Source: Maylandia zebra
Taxonomy: Eukaryota > Chordata > Actinopteri > Cichliformes > Cichlidae
Length of the DNA: 64,000 bases
Direction: 5' to 3'
Assembly (NCBI RefSeq): GCF_041146795.1
Contig: NC_135172.1
Span: forward strand, 41,896,123 to 41,960,122
The first letter of the stretch is position 1. Each line of letters begins with the position of its first letter. Of the stretch, positions 47,491-57,700 are shown piece after piece. Below the pieces are notes generated by a model that ran no database searches, was not told where the DNA came from, and saw only the letters and a list, made by a program, of their open reading frames with translations. The translations under genes and the position numbers were made by a program.

Positions 47491-47941
47491 TTAAAACTTG
47501 CCGCTCACCACAACACCCATTAAATCATCTGGCCTTGGTCAGAAAGCTTTTTTTTACGTTTAAACCCTGCTAGCCTGGCACTGGGGACAAAGAGATTTAC
47601 TATATTTCAGAATTTGTTTTGGCCTCACAGGGGCATCAAAGGGTCAGAGTAGAAGAAAGAGTGGAAAGGTCCAAAAAGTAAAGCACCCTGAGGGGATCTT
47701 GTGTTTTTTACGACAAAGAAGAGTGTGATGGTTTCTACAGTGCCTAAAGTAAAACTTTTACGTCTGGGTTTGATCATATTTGAAAGAAAAATCCAAAGCT
47801 TTGAAGTCGCAGTTTGATTTACAGCCATGAACATGTGTTTACTTTTACCAGCAGCTTTATGCTTTCAGTTCATGATGGAAAAGCAGCTCAGCCTCATGTG
47901 AACTTTACAAAATGCTTCTGCTGTGATAAAATCAGCTTATT

Positions 47942-48372
47942 TTAGCGATGCCGCTGCAGAAGGAAGCGAAAAGGCGCCCCGTGTAAACAAAGTGCGCAGA
48001 ATAAACAGACTTTAGCGCATGTGTCGCTGTTCCTCTGCAGCACGGGAGGAAAACTCCCGTCACCCGTGTCTGCAAACATTTTAACATGTCCTGCGTTTCC
48101 TGAAAGTTTTAGAACTACTGCGTCCACTAACCTTACTGTGGTTGATCTAAGTCGGTGTGTTACTGCTGCTTTTGTCCATGATAAAAACCCTCCGGGATGT
48201 TTCGGTTTGTCCGACGGCACCGAGGAGCTTCTGGTCCCCCCCAGTGTCTGTCGGTTACATCCTTTAACGGAGACTTCGGGGTTAGACAGCTGAGGTGTTG
48301 GAGACACAGGGGGAGGAACAGGGGGGAGAGGAGGAGGGCGGTAATACGATGCTTCCTTCTGATTGGCTGAGA
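47942..48372 (-). promoter_or_regulatory. CpG-rich promoter candidate with inverted CCAAT box
   Basis: CpG dinucleotides cluster at 47,945-48,360, unlike the flanks. An inverted CCAAT box (ATTGGCTGAG on the plus strand, 48,361-48,370) and a G-rich SP1-like tract (48,308-48,340) lie at its upstream edge for a minus-strand gene. It is placed suitably to drive a non-coding first exon of rin2, whose exon 1 begins at a splice acceptor 10 kb downstream. There is no transcript evidence. Confidence 0.4.
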
Positions 48373-48964
48373 CATGATTTTACCTTGAGTTTCCTTTAAA
48401 CGTTGAGGAATTCATTGCGTCACATCTCGCACTGTCTTTAAGTTTTTTTTATTTAACAGTCTGCTGAAGTAAAAGTGAGGATTCAAACAGTTGAACAGAC
48501 ACAAAATGATTTCTGAGAAGTGATGGCCTGTCTGTTTGTTTTCTCTCCCTGCAGCACTGGTTTGGATCGTCATCATCGCCACACCAACCCTCTGCATGTG
48601 CTGCTCCACTTCTTGACCAGTATGTCCACTGTCCCTCCTCTGCACATGTCCAAATCATTTCAGCTTTGTCTCTGTTTGTCTCCAAACCCCACAGCTGGTC
48701 GTGTCCCTCTGATGTACTTCTAATTCTGTCCATCCTGCTCACTCCCAGTGAAACCTGAACATCTTCAACTAGGCCTCTTGTTTTTCATCAGTACCACTGT
48801 CTACAAATCATACATCACAGCAGGTCCCACTCCCATCTTGTAACCTTTGCTTTCACTCTTACTGCTATCCTTCTGTCTAAAATCACTTATCTTCACCCAC
48901 TCCACTCTGCCTGCACTCTTCTTCACCTCTCTTGTGCACTGCTTTGGCTGGTCTTTAAACTCAT

Positions 48965-50574
48965 CTGGGGCGGCAGCATCTCTGCTGGGGACAGGAAGAG
49001 ACTGAACAGGCTGATCCGAAGGGCCAGCTCTGTTCTGGGATGCCCTCTGGACCCAGTGGAGGTGGTGAGCAGTGTTGGTCAAGTTACTTGAAAAAAGTAA
49101 TCAGTAATTAATTACTGATTACTCCCCCCAAAAAGTAATCCCGTTACTTTACTGATTACTTATTTTCAAAAGTAATTAATTACTTAGTTACTTAGTTACT
49201 TTTTAAAAACACGATTTACAACCTGAAGAGGTGATAAAGCGATAGATCTTTCAGCCCAATTCTACTTTTTCTACATAATCCATCATACAAAATGTAATCA
49301 AATGGAAAAGTCTCTTTTTAAAACTTGTTTTATCAGTTTTAATCTTTTAACTTTATGCATCAAGCAAAACATTTAATTATATGCAACATTCTCTGACTTG
49401 AATAAATTAGTTTAACATTTAAACCTATTTTCTACACATTCCAGCACATAAAATAAAATATTTTTTGTGTTTTCACTCACTCTTTCAAATAGATGCAAGT
49501 AAAACACAGCAGAAAATAAATAAAGTCAAAGACTCAGCGGTCCTTTTGCTCTATTTTCACCTGTAAAGCAGGAGCAGGGTAGGCGGAGGGTTACCCTGGT
49601 GTAGGTGTGCTGCGGTCAGTTGAAGAATCCGCGCGAGTTTCTCTGTGAGTTTCCCATCACGTCGTAGCTACTCAGCACTTGCTCGGAAGTTTAGGGGTTT
49701 TTTTCGCTGTAAAAACAAGTTTTCTTCCCACGCACAGCGGACACTAATGTTTTTGTCACTTTTTATGGAATCAAACTCAAAGTAAGGTCAGTACTTCCAC
49801 GCTTTAAACGCTGCACGCTCATACTCTCTCCCGCACTCGATATATGATCCATTGTTGATCTGCACACAGCTGCTGTCACCAACGTCGCACTTGCTTACGT
49901 CACTGTCATGAGACATTCTCGCAAAAAAAATCACGGTTTTAGTAACGCAGTAACGCAGCGTTCCTACGGGAAAGTAACGGTAATCTAATTACCGATTTTG
50001 CAAAAGTAATCCCTTACTTTACTCGTTACTTGAAAAAAGTAATCAGATTACAGTAACGCGTTACAAGTAACGCGTTACTGCCCATCTCTGGTGGTGAGTG
50101 ACAGGAGAATGGTGGCTAAGCTGTCATCCCTGTTGGACAACATCTTCCACCCCATGCAGCAGACTGTGACAGCACTGAGCAGCTCCTTCAGTGGGAGACT
50201 GCGGCACCCACGGTGTGGGACGGAGAGATTTCGCAGGTCTTTCCTCCCCACTGCTGTCAGACTCCACAATAAAGACTTTTGCAGCTGATCAAACACACAA
50301 ACCCACACATGTGCAATAAGACTGCTATATGTGCAATTCTTCTGACAAAGTTGTATTTTTGTATTTTCCTACTCAGTTGTATATAGTATTTGTATTTGTA
50401 TTTTATTCTATTGTATATAGTATTTTATTGTATTGTATTGTATTTTATTGCATTCCAGTGTTTTCTAATTTCTGCTACATAACTTTGCACTTTTGCTGTA
50501 ACAAAACAAATTTCCCACCTGTGGGACTAATAAAGGTCATCTTATCTTATCTTATCTTATCTTATCCTCTTCAG
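48965..50574 (+). mobile_element. CR1/Rex-like LINE 3' end inserted in the outer LINE
   Basis: It starts with coding for '[20 protein letters not shown]' and continues, after the hAT insertion, with 'LSSLLDNIFHPMQQ' and the tail 'gtgggactaataaagg' plus (TTATC)n at 50,538-50,574. The same protein end is encoded at 60,686-61,303, which gives an undisrupted reference for this copy. Confidence 0.85.
49070..50090. mobile_element. Non-autonomous hAT element, copy 2, perfect 8-bp duplication
   Basis: The 1,021-bp element has ends CAGTGTTGGTC and (reverse complement) CAGAGATGGGC. It is bounded by GTGGTGAG at 49,062-49,069 and 50,091-50,098. The LINE copy at 61,110 shows the empty site with a single GTGGTGAG, which confirms both boundaries. 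Both ends are rich in AAGTAATC/GTTACTT motifs that can pair. No open frame of note is present. Confidence 0.93.
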
Positions 50575-51254
50575 TGCTCCTTGCATCTTCACTGTCTTCC
50601 TCTCATTCACACACATGAATTCTGTCTTGCCTCTACTGACTTTCATTCCTCTTCTCTGCAGAGCATACCTCCACCTCTCCAGGGTCTCCTTCACCTGCTT
50701 CCTACTCTCTCTACAGACCACATCTGTGAACATCAGAGTCCACAGAGACTCCTGCCTGACCTCACCTGTCAGCCTGTTCATCATCACTGCAAACAAGAAT
50801 GGGCGATCCCTGATGCAGTCCCACCCCCACCTTCAACCCATCTGTCACTCCACTGCACACCTCACCGCTGTCTTGCTGCCCTCATACATGTCCGGCATCA
50901 CCCTCATATATTTCTTTGCCACTGCTGACTTCCTCATGCAGTATCACACTTCCTGTCTCAGCATCCTATCATCTACTTCCACAAAGACACAGCGAGGCTC
51001 CTTCTGACCTGCTCCGTATTTCTCCATCAACACTCTCAAAGCAAACGTCATGTTTGTCGGAATCTTTCCCAACATGAAGCCTCGATTCAGTAACTCCCAT
51101 ATCATCCCACTCTCTGAGTCGCACTGGATGATAAAGCTAATCAGATAAATGTTAAACACATGCATGTTGGTGAATTTCTCAGGAACTTCTGTTTAATTCA
51201 AGGTGGAGTGAACTGCTTTGGTTTTTCCCTTTTATGAACTGAAAAACGAAACGC

Positions 51255-51375
51255 CTGTGGCTCAGGATGTAGAGTGGGTCGGTGGTTTGATTCCCGTCTC
51301 CTCCAGTTTGTGTGTTGAAATAAATCGGAGGAAGCCGCTGCACTGAATCGCCTTTGAAACCTTTTGAATACAAGC
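51255..51375 (+). mobile_element. tRNA-derived SINE fragment
   Basis: GTGGCTCAGGATGTAGAGTGG resembles a pol III A box and GGTTTGATTCCCG a B box, with about 30 bases between them. A 'ctcctccagtttgtgtgttgaa' SINE-type body follows. It is not a functional tRNA: no cloverleaf could be folded by eye. Confidence 0.6.
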
Positions 51376-51729
51376 GCGCTCACATTCACAGGTGTACACA
51401 CGGGTGCTCACAGACACAAACTTTTTTGGCTCCTACCTCAAAGCACACTGTGCGCTGTCGATCCTACATGCTGCACAATAACGTTTAATATTTAGTATTT
51501 ACTGTTATATTCACATAGATCATCGCGATGATGTTGTTTATTATATTGTCCCTTATGTAACATCTGAAAATAAAATTAAATAAACAATAAAAACAAAGGT
51601 CAATCAAATGGATCAATACGACAAGGCCGGGATGGTCCACTTGGTAAAGTAAATCCATTGGGCATCTTTCTTGGCCTTTAGACAATAATTCTGATGGCAA
51701 AAGAACCAAACGGGACAGGCGGGGGACAG

Positions 51730-52480
51730 TTTGTTTGCATTCATTTATGCGCGGCTCTCTTGAGGTCCTGCCACAGCATTTCAGTCGGGTTGATGTCTGG
51801 ACTTTGACTGGGCCGTTGCAACACTTTGATTCTTTTTCAGCACGTCTGTTGGAGATTTGCTGCTGTGCTTGGGATCACTGTCCTCTTTCAAGTAACAATC
51901 TGAGCTGAGCTTCAGCCGTCGATCAGACTCTAGAATACTTTGGCATACAGAAGAGTTCACGGTCAACAACAGGTCGTGTGGCAGCAAAACAAACCTGAAA
52001 CATCCCCCCTCCACCGTCACGTTGACCGTTGGTATGAGGTGTAGGTGCTGATATGCTGTGTTTGGAGTTCCCCAGATGTGATGCTTTGCATTACAGCCAA
52101 ACGTCTGTCAGAAGGACGTTGTTACAGAACTGTGGCCGTACTGCCATCTTCTTTTTAGAGAGGTTTTTTCCTGCAACGCTTACAAACAGCCGATGCTTGT
52201 TCAGTCTTTTTCTGATTACTTTAATGCTTAACATGCTAACCGAGGCCTGTAGAGCCTGAGATGTAGCACTTGAATTTTTGCAGTTCCTTTGAGCATTGCA
52301 CGGCCTGACTTTGGGATGAATTGGTCGTCATGTTCGATCAAAGCTTGAGGCATTGTGTTAATACACACCTCAATTCTACCCTCTCGTTTCCCGAAGCAGT
52401 AAGGCTGTGTGTAGTTTTCCATTGGATTCCTTAGAAAACTTTTTGCACAGGTCCTGTTTAAAGATGACTCCACGATGACT
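51730..52480 (-). pseudogene. Tc1-like transposon relic
   Basis: On the minus strand, DSDPKHSSKSPTDVLKK followed by a broken 'QSKSRHQPD' segment is the C-terminal catalytic signature of Tc1-like transposases (D-PKH-SK... then SPDLNP, here frame-changed). The 52,040-52,480 part resembles repeat sequence often adjacent to such relics but is not firmly linked. Confidence 0.5.
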
Positions 52481-52519
52481 CATAAATGCATCTGAAAACA
52501 TTATGTGTATGTAAATCAA

Positions 52520-54598
52520 TTTATTGCAAGAAGATCACTGGGAACAAGGTGAAGGTGTCCATCTGTCCCTGCCCAGAGCTCCTCATCAACAAAAATGAGG
52601 ATTTACAAACAAGTTAACAGACATGAGCATAAAATGACAAGAATTAGCTGAAACTAAGTGCTGTAGGCCTACATCCTAAATACTGTATATATCTCAAATA
52701 TAACTGCTCATCAGAAGTTATTCCAACACCTGCGTTTATGATAGCATATTCCTCCTGATATGTACAGCATAATCAAGACAGTGCCTTTAAGATGTTGCAT
52801 TAAAATTACACACAAAATAATCAGAACTATGAAAGAGGCATGCAAAACCGAACAGTATATGTCACTACGTAGCCTACCTGAAAATATCCCCCCACACACC
52901 CAAAGCGCAGCCTCGCTGAAGGCATAGCGCAGCTCTACAGCGCCATCCTGTGACTGCAGGACGCTTTGAATTGATCAGATTCAAGAACTGAAATAAAAAG
53001 TCCACATTTTCTTTGAACACATGCTGCAACAATGTGACCATAATGTTCTAACAGTGGTGCTCAAATACGCAGAGAAGAACAGCCACGAGCCTCAAATACA
53101 AGAGACGGCACAGTAATTGAAGCACTGTTGTGAAAGTTCAAAGTCTGGTGTTTTTCCTGAAAAGAAATCCGTTACATCTGCATCTCATCCCTAATTTAAC
53201 ACGTGAGGGCGACATATCAGAACATGTGAGAGGTTTGTAAAGGCTGACATTTCCATCCTTTGTCTCCAAATCCACTGTGTTTAAACTAATATAAATGCAA
53301 CATTTCCAAACTATACAAAACTTATAAATTATAAAGTTCTATTCTTAAATATAAACAACATCAAGTCAGTTTCCAGTACTTAGATTATATATTAGGTACA
53401 GTACATTGTACACAGCTTCCACTGAAATCACTGTACACGATCCAAAAGGCTGAAACTGGAGGTCAGACGTGATCTTCGAATAAATTAATTCATAAATAAA
53501 TCACGATTACGTCTTCCCAGTTACATCCTCGGCATGCTTTGCATCTGCTCCAGATTGTGGCACGCGCTCACTCACGCACACACACACACAAACACGCTGT
53601 GCATTCAACTCTTAAGTCCAAATCTACAAGTTTGGCTAATCTAAAAATACTTTTGGCTTTAAGAAATAACGTTACACTCGACTGAGACTAAAAGCTAACT
53701 TTTCAATAAAGTACGAGACGTCTACCGCCTACAGGGAAGTTTAACTTCAGTAGTTACATGTTTACCTGCAGACGCTTTGCAATAGAATATTAAAAGAAAT
53801 AAATCTCTAATCCATAAAGTGACGGTGCTGGATGTCAGTTCCAGGTAGATCCCTTTCATTGTGTGGGAAAATTTAAAGCCCACATCTACTCAGGTACGAC
53901 AAACAAAACAAAACAGCCAAGAGCAGACTTTATGTGATAAATATCTCTGTGACAGTGCAAAGCTAGAGCTGTGGCTGTTACAGCATGCTGTGTGGGCTGG
54001 AAGGAGACATGTTGAAGCATTTTGAGCCTAAAGGAAAACACAGAATATTTCGGCTTTGCAAGACCGATCCAGTTGTGCATAAGAGGATTCCACACAAAAG
54101 CTGATAGAAGTACTTCTAATATATACACAGAAAGCCAGTTTTTGCTTAAAAATTACTTAATCGTGTGCTTTATATCCAAACTTGTAGAAAGAGTAACAAA
54201 CAATCCAGCTAAAAATCGCTGACTTCTCTCTTTTCTCGCCTCAGTCAGTCAGTTACAGTAGCAGCTTGTTCACCAACAGTAGCCTAATTGTCGGCGTTAA
54301 TACAGTTAAGTTCACTCCAGCCAACGTTTTGGTTCATTATACATGATTGGCAGCAATCCCGCCGCTGGCACTTTCTCTTCGCACCTCCAGAAAATAACCC
54401 CAAAACATCCGACGTCCTTCTGTCCGCCACTCGTGTGTATTGCACCAAATATAAATCATACAGAACTCTATTTTTCTATTAAGTAATAGGTAGGACTTTG
54501 TTTGGAGGTGCCATGAAACTGGAAGCCAGGTGAGGTTCCCCCATCAGCCAGAGGAAGAATTAGTAGAAGAAGAAGAAGAAGAGGAGAAGGCGGGAGGG
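52520..54598 (-). other. slc24a3: Probable slc24a3 3' untranslated region
   Basis: AT-rich, largely unique sequence follows the slc24a3 stop codon. A minus-strand AATAAA at 52,520-52,525 is a candidate polyadenylation signal about 2.1 kb downstream. Length and end point are inferred. Confidence 0.4.
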
Positions 54599-54751
54599 TC
54601 AGTGGATGTCTCTGCACATGGGGAGGTTGACGAAAGTGAAAACGTTGAACTCGATGAGGACGGAGAAGGACAGAAAGATGGCGTACAAGATGAGGCAGGC
54701 CAAGCCCAGTCGCCAGTCCAGAGTCCACTTGTTCAAATGGACGCCGAGGAC
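54599..54751 (-). CDS. slc24a3: slc24a3 last coding exon
   Basis: 153 bp after a 'cgttcag' acceptor. It encodes [16 protein letters not shown], a final helix and the family-wide [13 protein letters not shown] end, then RDIH and a stop at 54,599-54,601. Confidence 0.94.
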   Translation of the reverse strand, partial: VLGVHLNKWTLDWRLGLACLILYAIFLSFSVLIEFNVFTFVNLPMCRDIH

Positions 54752-57700
54752 CTGAACGAAGAAGACACGATTAGAGACACACCGCACAAAGATAAGAAGA
54801 GTGGATGCAACTATGAAACAATTCCTGACTTAAAAGAGCTACAATGCAAAGTCTTTATTAGTTTGTCCGGACCTCCCAGGAACAGTCGGTCCAGCTCAAG
54901 TCCAGCTGTTTACTTCAGGTCATGTTTCAGTTTTAGGTATTTGCACTTCTTTGCATACTTATATACATCTGACAGCCTTCATTCAGTTTTCTGAAATTCC
55001 CGCGTTTGTCGATACGTCAAACTAGGTGTTTTATGTGGCTGCAAGTGAACTTGCTCTTCCTCTTGTCTAAATATACTAATTTCAAACCTGTGGTTGACAT
55101 AGGAGTGTGTGCAACTTGTTTAAACCTCATGTCAGCCGTGCGCTGTCTTTACCCCAGGGCAGGGAAACATAAGTTAAAGCTGTGAGGGACGCCTTCATAT
55201 CATTGCTCCACAAGTCTGTGCATTCAAAAATGTTAGCTGCAGAAATCTGTGACTTACTGTGAAGAATACTGAGGCCAGTAGGAGTGCCACGGAGTATATG
55301 AGTCCTCTGCTGTTAAGTTCGATCTGAAGAAACAGAGAAAGAGGCGCATTTTCACATCATTTTCACCAATGACTTTAAAATGCAGTTTTTTTGTTTTATT
55401 CTAAAGTGTAATGAGACAAATAACACCGTCTCAGTTCACGGTGATGCAGTTTGGTGACAAACAAAGTCTCATTGTTTATGAACTCATTTCTGCTCCAGCA
55501 GACGCTCCTCCAGCGGAGCAGGGAACACTCACGATGGAGCCCGTCTCGATGCAGAGCGTTTGCAGCGCCCAGGGCAGACCCAGACCCACCAGGATGTCAA
55601 ACACATTACTGCCTATGGAGTTGGAGATGGCCATGTCTCCCAGACCTGAGGTGAGGAGAGAAACACTGTCAAAGTCTGTGTTCAGTCGGGAGACAAAGCG
55701 ATTACGACAAGCAAAACTCTGCTGTGCGACGCTGGACTTCTTATGTGAACGTACCTTGCCGCGCCACTATGACACTAGCCATGCAGTCTGGGACGCTGGT
55801 GCCCGCTGCGAGGAAGGTGATGCCCATGATGACGTCAGGGATGCCGAGAGTAAAGCCAATCACAGTCACCTGAGAACAGACAGACATCGTCTCAAGAGAC
55901 AGACTCTCTGGGAATTCCTCCTTACGCAGGGCGGTAAGATAAATGAATCAATTCTGAGAGTTTCCCTCTGTTTCTGCACTTAATCGAAGGATGTGTGTGT
56001 TTTCCATAATGACAGCTGTGTGTCAGTGTTAGAAACGACTCACTATTTATAGACATTTTTGTATCAAATCTACGAGGTTCTGGCTGGACTGTGAATGTAA
56101 ATATTAATGTGAACTTTTATGTATATAGATGAAAACACATTTGTGATGTTTATCACAAACAGATTGAATGCAATTAGCGACTTGACCCCATTCAGTTCCA
56201 AACCGTGGACAGATTGTCTCCATCTCCAAGGCAATGAGGCTGAAAGTTAACTGCAGATGGCTGAAACAATTTTGGCCGTGTTGCCGTCTCCCAACCAGTG
56301 TTTTCTCTAGTGTGACTGCAGCATTACATAAGTCAAAAGGATGAAATCATTTAGACGTTTCTAAAAACACAGTTTTAATAGTCTTGAAAGAAACTGTCTC
56401 CATGTTTAGAGGGAAAGGATCAGGAGGTGGTTGAGCGAGCCTGACTGGACTCACCATCCACACCATGATGTACGAGAGGCCGGCGATCCAGATGGTGGCT
56501 GTGAAGAAGGAGACCATGAACCACCTCTCCCAGCGGCGCTTGCCACAGTTGGGCACCGTGAAGAACAGAAGCAGGGACAACGGCCACATGATCAGCCACT
56601 TGAGCTTGTTACACACACCCGCTGGAATGAATAAGATGTAGTCAGGGTTTAACGTTACACGATGCTAAAATGAACATTTGCTGAGAGCCAGATCGTCTCA
56701 TGTACCTGGAACTTTAAAGGGCACCAGGGGGCCCTCTTTGTCATCCTCTTCCTCTCCTTCCTCGTCATTCTCATTGTTCTCGTTGTCCTCATTTTCATTC
56801 TCCGTCTCATTCTCCAGCCGCTGAAGTCTGCACCTCCCGTTCACACCCTGCTCGACTCCGCCCATCCCATTCTCTAGGCCCCGCCTCCCTTGCGCCCTGG
56901 CTGCAGACTCAGAGTCACCATTCGTGATGCGATTGACTCGAGTCTCCGTGGTGTTGATCAGTCTTTGTCTCTGGAACATTAAAACAATCATTTGGACACT
57001 TTGCATTGCTCTCGTGAATTATTTTGTCATTATGCATAAAATACAAAACAGGAAAATATTTCTCTGAGGTAGAAATAAATATTCTTTCCAACTGTGGTTG
57101 TTTCCTTTGGATTTAAGCTGAAACTTCAGTCTGCAGCAGACAGGTGTCTGAGATATCCAAAAGACAATTAGCATTCATTCCACGTCTTATTTCATCTTCT
57201 GCTAAACCCAGACCCAATTATTTGGTTTGTATTTATGCTAAGACTCTGGATTTGGGCAATTTTTCAGGCTAACTTTAGTTGACAAATTTATATTTCTCCT
57301 AAGTATGTGAGGAGCATCTGAAACCACACATCCAAGAATAGTTCAGTGTGTAAGTACCTCATTGATCAGCATCCGAGAGGCCATGGTGAGCCGGGTTCTC
57401 GGGGAGAAATGACTGGTGATCATGATCCTCATGCCGGCCTCAGAGAAAGACAGCTGGTGGGGGTAGGCAGACAGCAACTCATCCACCATCAGCACAGACG
57501 GCGTGCAGTGGAAGTTCGCTAAAAAATAAAAAACAGAAAAATACGTTTGAGCCGATAAAACATTAAATATAAAATCTCGCTGGATTGGAAAATCTTAGCT
57601 GTTGTTTGTAAAACACACAGTATGGAGGCACAGTGAAGTACAAGCCTGGAGTCATATCTGCACAGACAGCAAGTTGCATCATTGCCTCAACCCAACCCCC

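Larger units (their letters stand above)
48544..51130 (-). mobile_element. RTE-like LINE (outer), split by a second LINE
   Basis: The two halves are 48,544-48,964 and about 50,575-51,130. The right half encodes on the minus strand RRGMKVSRGKTEFMCVNE and an RT-core segment where the usual FADD is changed to FTDV. The left half carries the following 3' part. The halves run in consistent order and orientation, with the plus-strand LINE between them. It is decayed and 5'-truncated. The clade is inferred from resemblance to the common fish family with this motif. Confidence 0.7.
38129..54598. other. Intergenic / rin2 5' non-coding region
   Basis: 16.5 kb separates rin2 coding exon 1 from the slc24a3 stop codon. 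Since rin2 exon 1 begins at a splice acceptor, part of this is a 5' intron of rin2. Two CpG-rich promoter candidates (45.1-45.3 and 47.9-48.4 kb) and many transposon fragments are listed separately. No additional protein-coding gene is recognised. Confidence 0.6.

Noticed and set aside
50329..51007. 130- and 199-codon plus-strand frames
   Set aside because: They lie antisense to the outer LINE and across the TTATC tail. The real coding signal there is LINE reverse transcriptase on the minus strand.
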